From Mesorhizobium comanense (GTDB lineage: Bacteria; Pseudomonadota; Alphaproteobacteria; Rhizobiales; Rhizobiaceae): DNA of 64,000 bases. The position numbers were made by a program, and so were the translations under genes. Position 1 is the first letter of the stretch; each line of letters opens with the position of its first letter. Shown here in pieces: positions 26,577 to 35,456 of the stretch. The stretch spans positions 434,001-498,000 of the forward strand of contig NZ_SCNN01000001.1 of the NCBI RefSeq assembly GCF_005503535.1, given 5' to 3'. Under the pieces are notes generated by a model that worked only from the letters and a program-made list of their open reading frames with translations, searched no databases and was not told the DNA's origin.

Positions 26577-27734
26577 ATGATGAATTCATTCCTGAAGTCA
26601 TGCACTGCGCTGACGGTTGCGCTGACCTTCTCCGGTCAGGCCGTTGCCCAGGTCAAGGAACTCGGCAAGGGCGAAGGCCAGGTCAACATCGTTGCCTGGC
26701 CCGGCTATATCGAGCGCGGCGAGACAGACAAGGGCTATGACTGGGTCACCGCCTTCGAGAAGGAAAGCGGCTGCAAGGTCAACGTCAAGACCGCCAACAC
26801 GTCGGACGAGATGGTCTCGCTAATGAACGAGGGCGGCTTCGACCTCGTCACCGCTTCGGGCGATGCCTCGCTGCGCCTCGTCGCCGGCAAGCGCGTGCAG
26901 CCGATCAACACCGATCTCATCCCGAGCTGGAAGAATGTCGACGACCGGCTGAAGGACGCGCCCTGGTTCACCGTCGACAAGGTGCATTACGGCGTTCCCT
27001 ACCAGTGGGGCCCGAATATCCTGATGTACAACACCGAAGTGTTCAAGGAAGCGCCGAAGAGCTGGAACGTGGTCTTCGAGGAGATGAAGCTGCCGGATGG
27101 CAAGTCCAACAAGGGCCGCGTCCAGGCCTATGACGGTCCCATCCATATCGCCGACGCCGCCAACTACCTGATGTTCCACAAGCCGGAACTCGGCATCAAG
27201 GATCCCTACGAACTGAACGAAGACCAGTACAAGGCCGCCCTTGAGCTGCTGCGCGTCCAGCGCACGCTGGTCGGCCGCTACTGGCATGACGCCGCCATCC
27301 AGGTCGACGATTTCCAGAACGAAGGCGTCGTCGCCTCCGGGTCCTGGCCGTATCAGGTCAACACGCTGGTCGCCGCCAAGAAGCCGATCGCCTCGACGGT
27401 GCCGGAAGAAGGCGTCACCGGCTGGGCTGACACCACCATGATGGAAGCCGACGCTGCGCACCCGAACTGCGCCTATATGTGGCTCGAGCATTCGCTGGCG
27501 CCAAAGGTGCAGGGCGACGTCTCGGCCTGGTTCGGCTCGCTGCCGGTTGTGCCCGCCGCCTGCAAGGGCAACGAACTGCTCGGCGAGGAAGGCTGCAAGA
27601 CCAACGGCTACGACAATTTCGACAAGATCAAGTTCTGGAAGACGCCGGTCTCCAAATGCGCCACCCAGAACGACCAGTGCGTGCCTTACTACCGCTGGGT
27701 GTCGGACTATATCGGCGTCATCGGCGGGCGTTAA
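26577..27734 (+). CDS. Polyamine ABC transporter, periplasmic substrate-binding protein (PotD/PotF type)
   Basis: 385 residues beginning MMNSFLKSCTALTVALTFSGQAVAQ, a signal peptide cut near AVAQ. GGGAG precedes the paired ATGs. The mature protein has NIVAWPGYIERGE near its start, VNVKTANTSDEMVSLM, GGFDLVTASGD and PYQWGPNILMYN, all typical of polyamine-binding proteins. Asp/Trp residues in this family cage the amine groups of putrescine or spermidine. The C-terminal region has extra cysteines (AACKGNELLGEEGCK, KCATQNDQC), probably disulfides. The order binding protein, ATPase, permease, permease equals PotFGHI. A downstream aminobutyraldehyde dehydrogenase supports putrescine as the substrate. 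Confidence 0.92.
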   Translation: MMNSFLKSCTALTVALTFSGQAVAQVKELGKGEGQVNIVAWPGYIERGETDKGYDWVTAFEKESGCKVNVKTANTSDEMVSLMNEGGFDLVTASGDASLRLVAGKRVQPINTDLIPSWKNVDDRLKDAPWFTVDKVHYGVPYQWGPNILMYNTEVFKEAPKSWNVVFEEMKLPDGKSNKGRVQAYDGPIHIADAANYLMFHKPELGIKDPYELNEDQYKAALELLRVQRTLVGRYWHDAAIQVDDFQNEGVVASGSWPYQVNTLVAAKKPIASTVPEEGVTGWADTTMMEADAAHPNCAYMWLEHSLAPKVQGDVSAWFGSLPVVPAACKGNELLGEEGCKTNGYDNFDKIKFWKTPVSKCATQNDQCVPYYRWVSDYIGVIGGR

Positions 27735-27750
27735 ACTCCAAGGGCTGGCG

Positions 27751-27874
27751 CTGCCCCTCACCCTTACCCTCTCCCCGTGAAGAACGGGGAGAGGGGGGCG
27801 TCAGCGCGGGAGCTTCTCCCTTCTCCCCGTCACTATACGGGGAGAAGGTGCCGGCAGGCGGATGAGGGGCAGCA
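27751..27874. repeat. RIME-like palindromic element (copy B), inside the polyamine operon
   Basis: CTGCCCCTCA at the left and TGAGGGGCAG at the right form the outer arms. Internally CTCTCCCCGTGAAGAACGGGGAGAG and CTTCTCCCCGTCACTATACGGGGAGAAG form two hairpins of their own. It separates the binding-protein gene from the ATPase gene. Such hairpins often protect the upstream mRNA and so favour the binding protein, which must outnumber the transporter. Confidence 0.85.
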
Positions 27875-27916
27875 CTGCCGCTCCGAATTGAAAAGCCTGA
27901 CAGATCAGGACAACCC

Positions 27917-28915
27917 ATGACCTCTGCCGTTTCCTTCAAACAAGTCTCGCGCCATTTCGGCAGCGTTCGAGCGGTCGACGCGGTCGATCTCGACATCGCG
28001 CCGGGCGAATTCTTCGCCATGCTCGGGCCGTCCGGTTCGGGCAAGACGACATGCCTGCGGCTGATCGCCGGCTTCGAGCAGCCGACGGCGGGGTCGATCT
28101 CGATCTTCGGTGAGCGGGCGGAGGGCGTGCCGCCCTATCGGCGCAACGTCAACACCGTGTTCCAGGACTATGCGCTGTTCCCGCATCTCAATGTGCTGGA
28201 CAATGTCGCCTACGGGCTGATGGTCAAGGGCGTCGGCAAGGCCGAGCGCCACAAGGCGGCCGAGGAAGCGCTGTCGCTGGTCAGGCTGCCCGGTTACGGC
28301 GCGCGCCGCCCAGGCCAGCTTTCCGGCGGCCAGCGCCAGCGTGTCGCGCTCGCCCGCGCGCTGGTCAACCAGCCCAAGGTGCTGCTACTCGACGAGCCGC
28401 TCGGCGCGCTTGATCTGAAACTGCGCGAGAACATGCAGGAAGAGCTGAAATCGCTGCAGAAGGCGCTTGGCATCACCTTTGTCTTCGTCACCCACGACCA
28501 GGGCGAAGCTTTGTCGATGGCGGACCGCGTCGCGGTGTTCAATGACGGCAGGATCATGCAGATCGGCACGCCGGAGGACATCTATCAGCGGCCAAGGACG
28601 CGCTTCGTCGCCGACTTCGTCGGTTCGTCCAACGTGCTGCCGCCGGATTTCGTCCAGCGCTATTCCGGCCAGCACCGCTGGGGGAGTCTCAGGCCTGAAT
28701 CCATTCGCGTTTCAAACGCAACCAGCGGCGACGGCGTTGCCGCGAAGCTCATCGGAACCAACTATCTCGGCGCCACCACAAGGCTGGCGCTCGATGCCGA
28801 TGGGCTGAGGCTCCACGCCGTCGTGCCGGCGGGAACGGCGCTGCCGGCGGAAGGCGAGGCGGTGATGCTGACGTTCAACCGTGAAAGCCTCCACCTGATG
28901 GACGAGCCGGCATGA
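27917..28915 (+). CDS. Polyamine ABC transporter ATP-binding protein (PotA/PotG type)
   Basis: 332 residues. Walker A is GPSGSGKTT, the Q-loop VFQDYALFPHLNVLDNVAYGL, the signature LSGGQRQR, Walker B LLLDEPLGALD, and the H-loop FVTHDQGEALSMADRVAV. The C-terminal 80 residues form a TOBE-type regulatory domain (SLRPESIRV...NYLGATTRLAL). It powers the importer from the cytoplasmic side with the two permeases that follow. It is separated from the binding-protein gene and from the permease gene by palindromic elements on both sides. Confidence 0.95.
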   Translation: MTSAVSFKQVSRHFGSVRAVDAVDLDIAPGEFFAMLGPSGSGKTTCLRLIAGFEQPTAGSISIFGERAEGVPPYRRNVNTVFQDYALFPHLNVLDNVAYGLMVKGVGKAERHKAAEEALSLVRLPGYGARRPGQLSGGQRQRVALARALVNQPKVLLLDEPLGALDLKLRENMQEELKSLQKALGITFVFVTHDQGEALSMADRVAVFNDGRIMQIGTPEDIYQRPRTRFVADFVGSSNVLPPDFVQRYSGQHRWGSLRPESIRVSNATSGDGVAAKLIGTNYLGATTRLALDADGLRLHAVVPAGTALPAEGEAVMLTFNRESLHLMDEPA

Positions 28916-28932
28916 GGAAGGTCAGCGCGAAG

Positions 28933-29089
28933 CACCCCCCTCTGTCCTGCCGGACATCTCCCCCGCAAGGGGGGAGATTGGCTGTCGTCGCCGGCTTCGC
29001 CAATTTCCGACGTTGCAGAACTAGCGCGGCAGAAAAGCTGCTGATCTCCCCCCTTGCGGGGGAGATGTCCGGCAGGACAGAGGGGGGTG
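28933..29089. repeat. Perfect 46-bp inverted repeat element (copy C), inside the polyamine operon
   Basis: The arms at 28933-28978 and 29044-29089 are exact reverse complements over 46 bases, with a 65-base loop. Each arm starts CACCCCCCTCTGTCCTGCCG and contains its own CTCCCCC-GCAAG-GGGGGAG hairpin. It fills the junction between the ATPase and the first permease gene. It is a different subtype from the GGGGAGAAGG-type elements but the same mosaic-palindrome class. Confidence 0.92.
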
Positions 29090-29132
29090 TGAAGGAACGC
29101 GGCCTCATTGATCCAATCGCCACGGTCGCCCC

Positions 29133-30098
29133 ATGACGTCAGCCGCGGTTCAATACAATCCCACCCCTGCCATCCTGCCCGGCAAAGGCGGTATGCGCGG
29201 CGCGCTGTCGGACCTCTTCTGGCGCCGGCCGAAACTGCTTCTGCTGCTGATGCTGCTGCCGCCGGTACTGTGGCTCGGCATCGTCTATATCGGTTCGCTG
29301 TTTGCCCTCTTGGCGCAGAGCTTTTTCTCCATCGACGAGTTTTCCGGCCTCATCAACCGCCAGTTTACGCTGAAGACCTATGGCGACCTGTTCCAGCCCG
29401 CCAATCTCGACATCATCCTGCGCACGGTGACGATGGCGGCGCTGGTGACGCTGGCCTCGGCGATCGTCGCTTTCCCGATCGCCTACTACGCCGCGCGTTA
29501 TGCGAAGGGGCGCTGGAAGGCGCTGTTCTACCTCGGCGTCATGCTGCCGCTGTGGTCGAGCTACCTGGTCAAGGTCTATGCCTGGAAGCTGATCCTCGCC
29601 AAGGAGGGCATCCTCACCTGGCTGTTCGGCAAGCTCGGCCTGTCCTGGCTGCTCGACGCCTGGCTCTCGCTGCCGATTGTCGGCGGCAACTCGCTGTCGG
29701 TGTCGTTCACCGGCACCTTCATCGTCTTCGTCTATGTCTGGCTGCCCTTCATGATCCTGCCGGTGCAGGCAGCGCTCGAGCGCGTGCCCGGCAATCTGGT
29801 CGAGGCCTCGTCCGACCTCGGCGCCTCGCCGGGGCAGACCTTCCGCAACGTGCTGTTCCCGCTGGCGCTGCCCGGCATTGTCGCCGGCTCGATCTTCACC
29901 TTCTCGCTGACCCTTGGCGACTACATCATCCCGGCCATCATCGGCACGTCGCGCCTGTTCATCGGCCAGGCCGTCTATTCGCAGCAAGGCACGGCCGGCA
30001 ACATCCCGCTTGCCGCCGCCTTCACCGTGGTGCCCATCGTCATCATGGGCTTCTATCTCTGGGGTGCCAAGCGCATGGGGGCCTTCGATGCGCTCTGA
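29133..30098 (+). CDS. Polyamine ABC transporter permease (PotB/PotH type)
   Basis: 321 residues, six transmembrane helices. [31 protein letters not shown] is the first. The ABC-permease EAA loop reads [36 protein letters not shown] and contacts the ATPase. The [18 protein letters not shown] segment is typical of the PotB/PotH side. The polar N-terminus of about 35 residues is cytoplasmic. The next permease gene starts inside the last 11 bases of this one. Confidence 0.93.
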   Translation: MTSAAVQYNPTPAILPGKGGMRGALSDLFWRRPKLLLLLMLLPPVLWLGIVYIGSLFALLAQSFFSIDEFSGLINRQFTLKTYGDLFQPANLDIILRTVTMAALVTLASAIVAFPIAYYAARYAKGRWKALFYLGVMLPLWSSYLVKVYAWKLILAKEGILTWLFGKLGLSWLLDAWLSLPIVGGNSLSVSFTGTFIVFVYVWLPFMILPVQAALERVPGNLVEASSDLGASPGQTFRNVLFPLALPGIVAGSIFTFSLTLGDYIIPAIIGTSRLFIGQAVYSQQGTAGNIPLAAAFTVVPIVIMGFYLWGAKRMGAFDAL

Positions 30099-30903
30099 CC
30101 GTGGCCAACGTGCTCCGCTCGGCCTGAAGATCGCTGCCGCCTGCGGCCTGCTCTTCCTGCATCTGCCGATCCTGCTGATCTTCGTCTACGCCTTCACGAC
30201 GGAAGAGAAGAGTTTCGTCTGGCCGCCGCCGGGGCTGACCACGCAATGGTTCGCCGTCACCTGGAACCGGCCCGATGTCTGGCAGGCGCTGTCGCTCTCG
30301 GTGCGCGTCGCCGCCATCTCGACCGCGATCGCGCTGGTGCTGGGTACGCTGTGCGCCGCAGCCGTCTCGCAGACACGTTTCTTCGGCCGCGAGACGATCT
30401 CGCTGCTGGTTATCCTGCCCATCGCGCTGCCCGGCATCATCACCGGCATCGCGCTACGATCGGCCTTCTCGCTCGCCGACATCCCGTTCTCGTTCTGGAC
30501 CATCGTGCTCGGTCACGCCACCTTCTGCGTGGTCGTCGTCTACAACAATGCGGTGGCCCGCTTCCGCCGCACCTCAGGCTCGATGATCGAGGCTTCGATG
30601 GATCTCGGCGCCGACGGCTTCCAGACGTTTAGGCATGTCGTGCTGCCGAACATAGCCACCGCGCTGCTCGCCGGCGGTATGCTCGCCTTTGCCCTGTCCT
30701 TCGACGAGGTCATCGTCACCACCTTCACCGCCGGCCAGCAGCAGACCGTGCCGATCTGGATGCTGGAGGAACTGATCCGGCCGCGCCAGCGCCCGGTCAC
30801 CAATGTCGTGGCCATGGTGGTGGTGCTGGTGACGCTGCTGCCGATCCTGTTTGCCTATTACCTGACCCGCGACGGCGACCAGATCGCCGGTTCGGGCAAA
30901 TGA
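30088..30903 (+). CDS. Polyamine ABC transporter permease (PotC/PotI type)
   Basis: 271 residues from the ATG at 30088, overlapping the upstream permease by 11 bases. Longer in-frame readings start inside that gene and are rejected. [22 protein letters not shown] is helix 1. The EAA loop is [48 protein letters not shown], where the SFDE segment is diagnostic for PotC-like permeases. It forms the channel together with the PotB/H-type protein. Confidence 0.93.
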   Translation: MRSDRGQRAPLGLKIAAACGLLFLHLPILLIFVYAFTTEEKSFVWPPPGLTTQWFAVTWNRPDVWQALSLSVRVAAISTAIALVLGTLCAAAVSQTRFFGRETISLLVILPIALPGIITGIALRSAFSLADIPFSFWTIVLGHATFCVVVVYNNAVARFRRTSGSMIEASMDLGADGFQTFRHVVLPNIATALLAGGMLAFALSFDEVIVTTFTAGQQQTVPIWMLEELIRPRQRPVTNVVAMVVVLVTLLPILFAYYLTRDGDQIAGSGK

Positions 30904-30907
30904 GAAC

Positions 30908-31009
30908 AGTGAGTGGTGAGTAGGGATTAGCGAATAGGGAAATCCGCGACCGAAGCCTGCTCATCACTGACCACCAACTACTCACTATTCACTACTCACT
31001 TCTGTTCAA
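30908..31009. repeat. Inverted GTGAGTAGTGA-type repeat between the permease and patD
   Basis: The left end GAACAGTGAGTGGTGAGTAG and the right end, read on the other strand, GAACAGAAGTGAGTAGTGAA are similar, so the 100-bp junction is flanked by imperfect inverted arms built from short GTGAGTAG units. It is the third palindromic insert in this operon. Confidence 0.6.
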
Positions 31010-31020
31010 GGAGGAAGCCA

Positions 31021-32448
31021 ATGGACACCCAGATGCTGATCGGCTCGAAATTCGAGAAGGGCACCGAAACCGAGGAGCCGATCCTCAATCCCAAGACCGG
31101 GGCGACCATTCTCAACCTGCCCGAGGCGAGCCAGATACAGATCGAAGCAGCTGTCAGTGCCGCCGAACAAGCGTTCGTCTTGTGGTCCCGCACCACGCCG
31201 GCGCAGCGCTCGGGCTATCTCCTGAAGATCGCCGACCGCATCGAGGCCGAGGCGAAGGAATTCGCCACCCTCGAGGCGCTGAACTGCGGCAAGCCGATCA
31301 ACGCGGTGCTCAATGACGAAATACCGGCGATCGTCGATTGCTATCGTTTCTTCGCCGGCGCGGTGCGTTCGATGCCGGGCGTTGTCGCCGGCGAATATCT
31401 GCCCGGCCACACCTCGATGGTGCGGCGCGACCCGATCGGCATCGTTGCCTCCATCGCGCCCTGGAACTATCCGCTGATGATGATGGCCTGGAAGCTGGCG
31501 CCGGCGATCGCCGGGGGCAACACGGTTGTCTTCAAGCCATCCGAACAGACACCGCTGACGGCTTTGAAACTCGCGAGGGTTCTTGCCGACGTGCTGCCCG
31601 AAGGTGTCGTCAATGTCGTGCTTGGCCGTGGCGACAGCGTCGGCAACACGCTGATCAATCACCCCAAGATCAACATGATCTCCATCACCGGCGATGTCGC
31701 CACCGGCAAGAAGGTGCTGCAGGCGGCCGCCAAGTCGGTCAAGCGCACGCATCTGGAACTGGGCGGCAAGGCGCCGGTCATCGTCTTCGACGACGCCGAT
31801 CTCGGCGCCGTGGTCAACGGCCTGCGCGCCTTTGGCTATTACAATGCCGGCCAGGACTGCACCGCCGCCTGCCGCATCTATGCCGGCAAGAAGATCTACG
31901 AGAAGCTCGTCGCCGATCTCTCCTCGGCCGTCTCGACCATCAAGTACAATCAGCCTGACGACACCGAAAACGAGATCGGTCCGCTGATTTCGCGCCGCCA
32001 GCGCGACCGCGTGTCGAGCTTCGTCGAGCGCGCGTCCGAACTGAAGCACATCGAGATCACCACCGGCGGCAAGCCGGGCGATGGCACCGGCTTTTACTAC
32101 CAGCCGACGGTCGTCGCGGGCGCCTTGCAGGAAGACGAGATCGTGCGCCGCGAAGTGTTCGGCCCGGTCGTCTCGGTCACCCGCTTCACCGACGTCGACG
32201 AGGCGGTGAACTGGGCCAATGACAGCGACTACGGCCTGGCGTCGTCTGTATGGACGAAGGATGTGTCTCGCGCCATGTCGACCGCGGCGCGCCTGCAATA
32301 TGGCTGCACCTGGATCAACACCCACTTCATGCTCACCAACGAGATGCCGCATGGCGGGCTGAAACAGTCCGGCTACGGCAAGGATATGTCGCTCTACGCG
32401 CTGGAGGACTACACCGCCGTGCGGCATGTGATGGTTGCGCACGGGTAG
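31021..32448 (+). CDS. patD: Gamma-aminobutyraldehyde dehydrogenase (putrescine catabolism)
   Basis: 475 residues. The protein follows E. coli PatD (YdcW) closely: [73 protein letters not shown] with Glu246, [15 protein letters not shown] with catalytic Cys280, and the ending [34 protein letters not shown]. It oxidises 4-aminobutanal to GABA using NAD+. A clear AAGGAGG site precedes the ATG. Its place after the polyamine importer fits uptake and use of putrescine. The aminotransferase that makes the aldehyde is not in this window. Confidence 0.95.
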   Translation: MDTQMLIGSKFEKGTETEEPILNPKTGATILNLPEASQIQIEAAVSAAEQAFVLWSRTTPAQRSGYLLKIADRIEAEAKEFATLEALNCGKPINAVLNDEIPAIVDCYRFFAGAVRSMPGVVAGEYLPGHTSMVRRDPIGIVASIAPWNYPLMMMAWKLAPAIAGGNTVVFKPSEQTPLTALKLARVLADVLPEGVVNVVLGRGDSVGNTLINHPKINMISITGDVATGKKVLQAAAKSVKRTHLELGGKAPVIVFDDADLGAVVNGLRAFGYYNAGQDCTAACRIYAGKKIYEKLVADLSSAVSTIKYNQPDDTENEIGPLISRRQRDRVSSFVERASELKHIEITTGGKPGDGTGFYYQPTVVAGALQEDEIVRREVFGPVVSVTRFTDVDEAVNWANDSDYGLASSVWTKDVSRAMSTAARLQYGCTWINTHFMLTNEMPHGGLKQSGYGKDMSLYALEDYTAVRHVMVAHG

Positions 32449-32455
32449 CGATTTC

Positions 32456-32580
32456 TCTTCTCCCCGTTCACGGGGAGAAGGTGGCCCGAAGGGCCGGATG
32501 AGGGGCAGCGCTGACGTCTGCGAGGTTGGCTCAGCCCCTCATCTGCCTACCGGCATCTTCTCCCCGTAAACGGGGAGAAG
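32456..32580. repeat. RIME-like palindromic element (copy E), after patD
   Basis: CTTCTCCCCG-TTCA-CGGGGAGAAG on the left and CTTCTCCCCG-TAAA-CGGGGAGAAG on the right frame a middle with GGATGAGGGGC and GCCCCTCAT. It shares its units with copies A and B. It lies between patD and the convergent gene at 32586 and can serve as a two-way terminator. Confidence 0.87.
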
Positions 32581-32585
32581 AGTTG

Positions 32586-32900
32586 TTACTCCACGATGCG
32601 ATAGATGGCCCACAGGCTGGTGCCCGAAACCACATAGGGCTCCAGCTCCTTGCCCCATTTGGCGTGCGCGTCGATCTTGCCGATCTTGGCGAAGAATTCT
32701 TCCAGCTGCGCAAGCGTTTCGACCTGGTGATGCGTTTCGATCGTCGCCTCGCGCGCGCCGATCGAACCGGTCATGATCTGGAATTTCAGATCCGCGATAC
32801 CCACCTGCGAGCCGATCTCGCGCTCCCATTTGCGCATCAGCTCGAGCACGGTCTGCTTGTGTCCGAACTTGGCGTCGATCTGCCATCTGGCGCTGAACAT
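32586..32900 (-). CDS. Conserved small protein of unknown function, alpha/beta-barrel-like
   Basis: 104 residues. A GAGG site six bases before the ATG supports the start. Pattern: a beta strand (FSARWQIDAKFG), a long helix (KQTVLELMRKWEREIG), a strand (LKFQIMTGSIG), another helix (QVETLAQLEEFFAKIGKI) and a last strand (WAIYRIVE). The order resembles half of a dimeric ferredoxin-like alpha-beta barrel (NIPSNAP/DUF-type). No catalytic signature is visible. It follows the NTF2-like gene by 7 bp and is certainly in the same operon. Confidence 0.75.
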   Translation of the reverse strand: MFSARWQIDAKFGHKQTVLELMRKWEREIGSQVGIADLKFQIMTGSIGAREATIETHHQVETLAQLEEFFAKIGKIDAHAKWGKELEPYVVSGTSLWAIYRIVE

Positions 32901-32907
32901 GGCGGCC

Positions 32908-33270
32908 TCACTCGTCCCAGGCCTGCACGACAGTCTGCCGTGCGATCAGGCCGTTCTTCAGCTCCAGCATCGCGGCGCAGAACACCTTGGTGCCATCCGG
33001 ATAGGCGCAGGCCTGGGTGAAAGCCAGATTGTCGCCGTCGGCGATCGTGGTGTCGACCTTGTGGGTCATGGCCCGGCTGCAGATGTCGTCCCAGAACGTC
33101 GTGATCGCCGCGCGGCCACGGACCTCGCGCGGCTTGCTCGGCGGGTTGTTGCGGTCGATCACCCGAACCAGCGCGTCATCGGCATAAAAGCTCGCCAGCA
33201 TCTTGCCATCACGGCCTTCGATCGCCTTCTTGATCGCCGCGCCGTTCACGGCCTGGGTCTTGGTCAGCAT
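32908..33270 (-). CDS. SnoaL/NTF2-like (DUF4440-type) protein
   Basis: 120 residues from the ATG at 33270, fixed by a GGAGGATGAG site. The pattern AIKKAIEGRDGKMLASFYADDALVRVIDRN...PREVRGRAAITTFWDDICSR followed by beta strands (AFTQACAYPDGTKVFCAAMLELKNGLIARQTVVQAW) is the cone-shaped NTF2/SnoaL fold. Members bind small hydrophobic molecules or act as ketosteroid-isomerase-like enzymes. No clear catalytic residues can be assigned. It is probably co-transcribed with the gene downstream at 32586. Confidence 0.83.
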   Translation of the reverse strand: MLTKTQAVNGAAIKKAIEGRDGKMLASFYADDALVRVIDRNNPPSKPREVRGRAAITTFWDDICSRAMTHKVDTTIADGDNLAFTQACAYPDGTKVFCAAMLELKNGLIARQTVVQAWDE

Positions 33271-33375
33271 CTCATCCTCCGTTCGCAGCGCCTTCCCGGC
33301 GATATCCGCCCGGCCTGCATGGGGCAATTGATAACCCTGACGCCGGCGTGCCCGCTTCGCCCGAAAGCGCCATGG

Positions 33376-34932
33376 CTATGATGGCCCGTCCGAGCCAGCG
33401 TGCCGGGCCGAAAATGCCGCCGCCGCCGCTCGCGATGGCAGGTCGAGCTTGAGCAGTATGTTGGCGACATGGCGCTTGACCGTGTGTTCGCTCAGCCTGA
33501 GTTCGGCGGCGATCGTGGCATTGCTCTTGCCGTCGGCGATCAAATTTACCACCTCGCTCTCGCGCGTCGTCAGGCAGGCCGGCTCCGTCGCCTTGGCCTT
33601 GGGGCGGCAAGCCGGCTCCAGATGCTGCTCGGACATCGCGAGCACTAGCGCCAGCGGCTCGTCCAGTTCGTCGACGCCGATGCGGCCGGCGTCGGTGAAG
33701 TGGAGCCCTGAGCCGGTTGCCAGGTCGGCGACGAGCCGCGACGCCAGGATGTCGCCACGCCCGGCATGCGTGGCCAGGCGCATCGTCACGCGGCCCGTCA
33801 ATCCGCTCGGTGGCCCGCGCAATTCGATCTCGCCGACATGCACGCCCTGCGCGCTCGACACGCCGATCTGCTGCGCTGCTTCACGCAGCGCCGCGGCGCA
33901 GCGCAGCGCGCGCCCAGCCCCATCGAAGCGTGAAATCATAGTCTCGCCACGCATGTCCACGCAGCGCCCGCCATGGCGTCCGACCAGTGTCCGCCACGTT
34001 TCCTGGAAACGCTGGCTGCGTTCGTTCCACATCCGGTCGCCAAGCCGCGCCGTGTCGTAGATGCGCGTCACCAGAAGCACCGCCAGCACGCGTTCGGCTT
34101 CCGCCACGGCGCACGCCCCTGTCAGGAATTCCTCGATCAGGTCGGCCACCCGGTCGACATCGCCGGTCCAGATCGGATGGTCGCGTCCCGGGATTTCCGC
34201 CAGCCGCGCATTCGGGATGTTCCTGGCCAGGAAGCGGCTGGCGTCGGGATCGACCCGGACATCGTTGCGGCGATGGATCAGCAGCGTCGGCGCGCCAATC
34301 GCGCCGAGCACGCCACGCACGTCGATTTCCGCGTTCATCCGCGCCAGCGCCGCCGCCGCGGTCGGGCTCGCCGACAGCCGTTCGAAGCGCGCCCACCAGG
34401 TCGAGAACCTGATGTCATCCACCCGGCCCGGCGCGAAATTGGGCAAGGTGGCGCCGGTGCCCCAGGCCGTGTCGGCCGTCGCGATGAAGGCGTTGAGACG
34501 TTCGGGCGACATCACCCATTTGTGGAAATGCGCATAGCCGCCATAAAGCGCCAGCGCGCGCGTCCGCTCCGGATAGGTGGCGGCGAACAGCATCGCCATG
34601 GGCGCGCCCTCGGAGGCGCCGAGCAGTGCGGCCCGGCCGCTGCCGGCCGCATCCATCACCGCGCGCACATCGTCCATGCGGGTTTCGAGGCTCGGCAAGT
34701 GATGGACATCGACGCGGTCGGAAAGACCCGTGCCGCGCTTGTCGAACAGGATCAGCCGCGAGAACGCCGAGAGCCGCTTCAACAGCCTTGTGTAGCCCTC
34801 GTCTTCCCAATGCAGGTCGAGATTGGAGATGAAGCCTGGGACGAAGACGAGATCAAGCGACCCCTGGCCGACCACCTGATAGGCGATCCGCACCTCGCCG
34901 CTGAGGGCATATCGGGTCTCGATCGGCCTCAC
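33376..34932 (-). CDS. Fusion protein: alpha/beta hydrolase, degenerate class III cyclase domain, LuxR-type DNA-binding domain
   Basis: 518 residues from a GTG at 34932 with GGAAG six bases upstream. A TTG at 34971 would add 13 residues, and related proteins begin at about ETRYA..G.V.IAYQV. Residues 8-270 are an alpha/beta hydrolase with nucleophile Ser107 in GASEG and likely Asp224 and His252. Residues 283-432 match the class III adenylyl-cyclase fold, but the first metal Asp is Arg290 (VTRIYDTA instead of FTDIVGST) and the second is Glu330 (RGET instead of TGDG), so it is probably inactive. Residues 453-512 are a LuxR helix-turn-helix (LTTRESEVVNLIADGKSNATIAAELRLSEHTVKRHV). I infer a ligand-sensing transcription factor. 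Confidence 0.88.
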   Translation of the reverse strand: MRPIETRYALSGEVRIAYQVVGQGSLDLVFVPGFISNLDLHWEDEGYTRLLKRLSAFSRLILFDKRGTGLSDRVDVHHLPSLETRMDDVRAVMDAAGSGRAALLGASEGAPMAMLFAATYPERTRALALYGGYAHFHKWVMSPERLNAFIATADTAWGTGATLPNFAPGRVDDIRFSTWWARFERLSASPTAAAALARMNAEIDVRGVLGAIGAPTLLIHRRNDVRVDPDASRFLARNIPNARLAEIPGRDHPIWTGDVDRVADLIEEFLTGACAVAEAERVLAVLLVTRIYDTARLGDRMWNERSQRFQETWRTLVGRHGGRCVDMRGETMISRFDGAGRALRCAAALREAAQQIGVSSAQGVHVGEIELRGPPSGLTGRVTMRLATHAGRGDILASRLVADLATGSGLHFTDAGRIGVDELDEPLALVLAMSEQHLEPACRPKAKATEPACLTTRESEVVNLIADGKSNATIAAELRLSEHTVKRHVANILLKLDLPSRAAAAAFSARHAGSDGPS

Positions 34933-35046
34933 GAGTTTCTTCCGCCCGGCCTGACGATTTCTGATCGTCAATCATAGCAGAGCCGCGTCGCCTAAGGCAG
35001 ATTAAACTTTAGCGAAACGGAATATAGCCCGTACCGCTCGCCGCCC

Positions 35047-35148
35047 AGAGCAATTCCAGGAAAAGTGTGAGCGGTTTTCCGCCCGGAATTGCGTGTAACA
35101 GATAGATAGAGCGGTTCGCCATTTCCGTGAAACGGTGAAACGCTCTAG
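35047..35148. repeat. Dispersed TAGAGC-ended palindromic repeat (copy 2)
   Basis: AGAGCAATTCCAGGAAAAGT at the left and GTGAAACGCTCTAG at the right repeat the ends of copy 1 (15710-15837), with a shorter centre (CGGTTTTCCGCCCGGAATTG) and an AGAGCGGTTC unit. The stop codon of fdsD (35145-35147) is formed by the CTCTAG end. Confidence 0.85.
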
Positions 35149-35456
35149 CCCTGCGACGCCGCGACATCGGCCGGCGAGGCTTCGATCCCGAGCTTTCGGT
35201 CAGCCTCGGCGGGGGTAATCGGGCGCTTGATTCTTGCCGAGGCCACCACGACAAGCTCGTCGAAGCCTTCGCCGCCGCTGTCCAGCATCTCGAAGAACTG
35301 GCGCCGCATCCTCGGTTCCCAGAACTTGTTGATGTGCTCGGCGACGCCGGCAACGCCTTCCTCGCGCGGCCTGGAATGGAAGAAGGCCGCGATCTGGTTG
35401 GCCATGCGCACCAGCTTTTCCCTGGTGCTCATCATGTGACCTTCGTCATGCGACAT
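35145..35456 (-). CDS. fdsD: Formate dehydrogenase delta subunit
   Basis: 103 residues. EKLVRMANQIAAFFHSRPREEGVAGVAEHINKFWEPRMRRQFFEML is the FdsD signature. FdsD is a small subunit needed for assembly or stability of soluble NAD-dependent, molybdenum formate dehydrogenases of the FdsGBAD type. The ATG at 35456 lies inside the last bases of fdhD (11-base overlap). Internal ATGs at 35438/35435 are alternatives. It is the last gene of the operon. The stop codon is supplied by the end of a dispersed repeat. Confidence 0.9.
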   Translation of the reverse strand: MSHDEGHMMSTREKLVRMANQIAAFFHSRPREEGVAGVAEHINKFWEPRMRRQFFEMLDSGGEGFDELVVVASARIKRPITPAEADRKLGIEASPADVAASQG

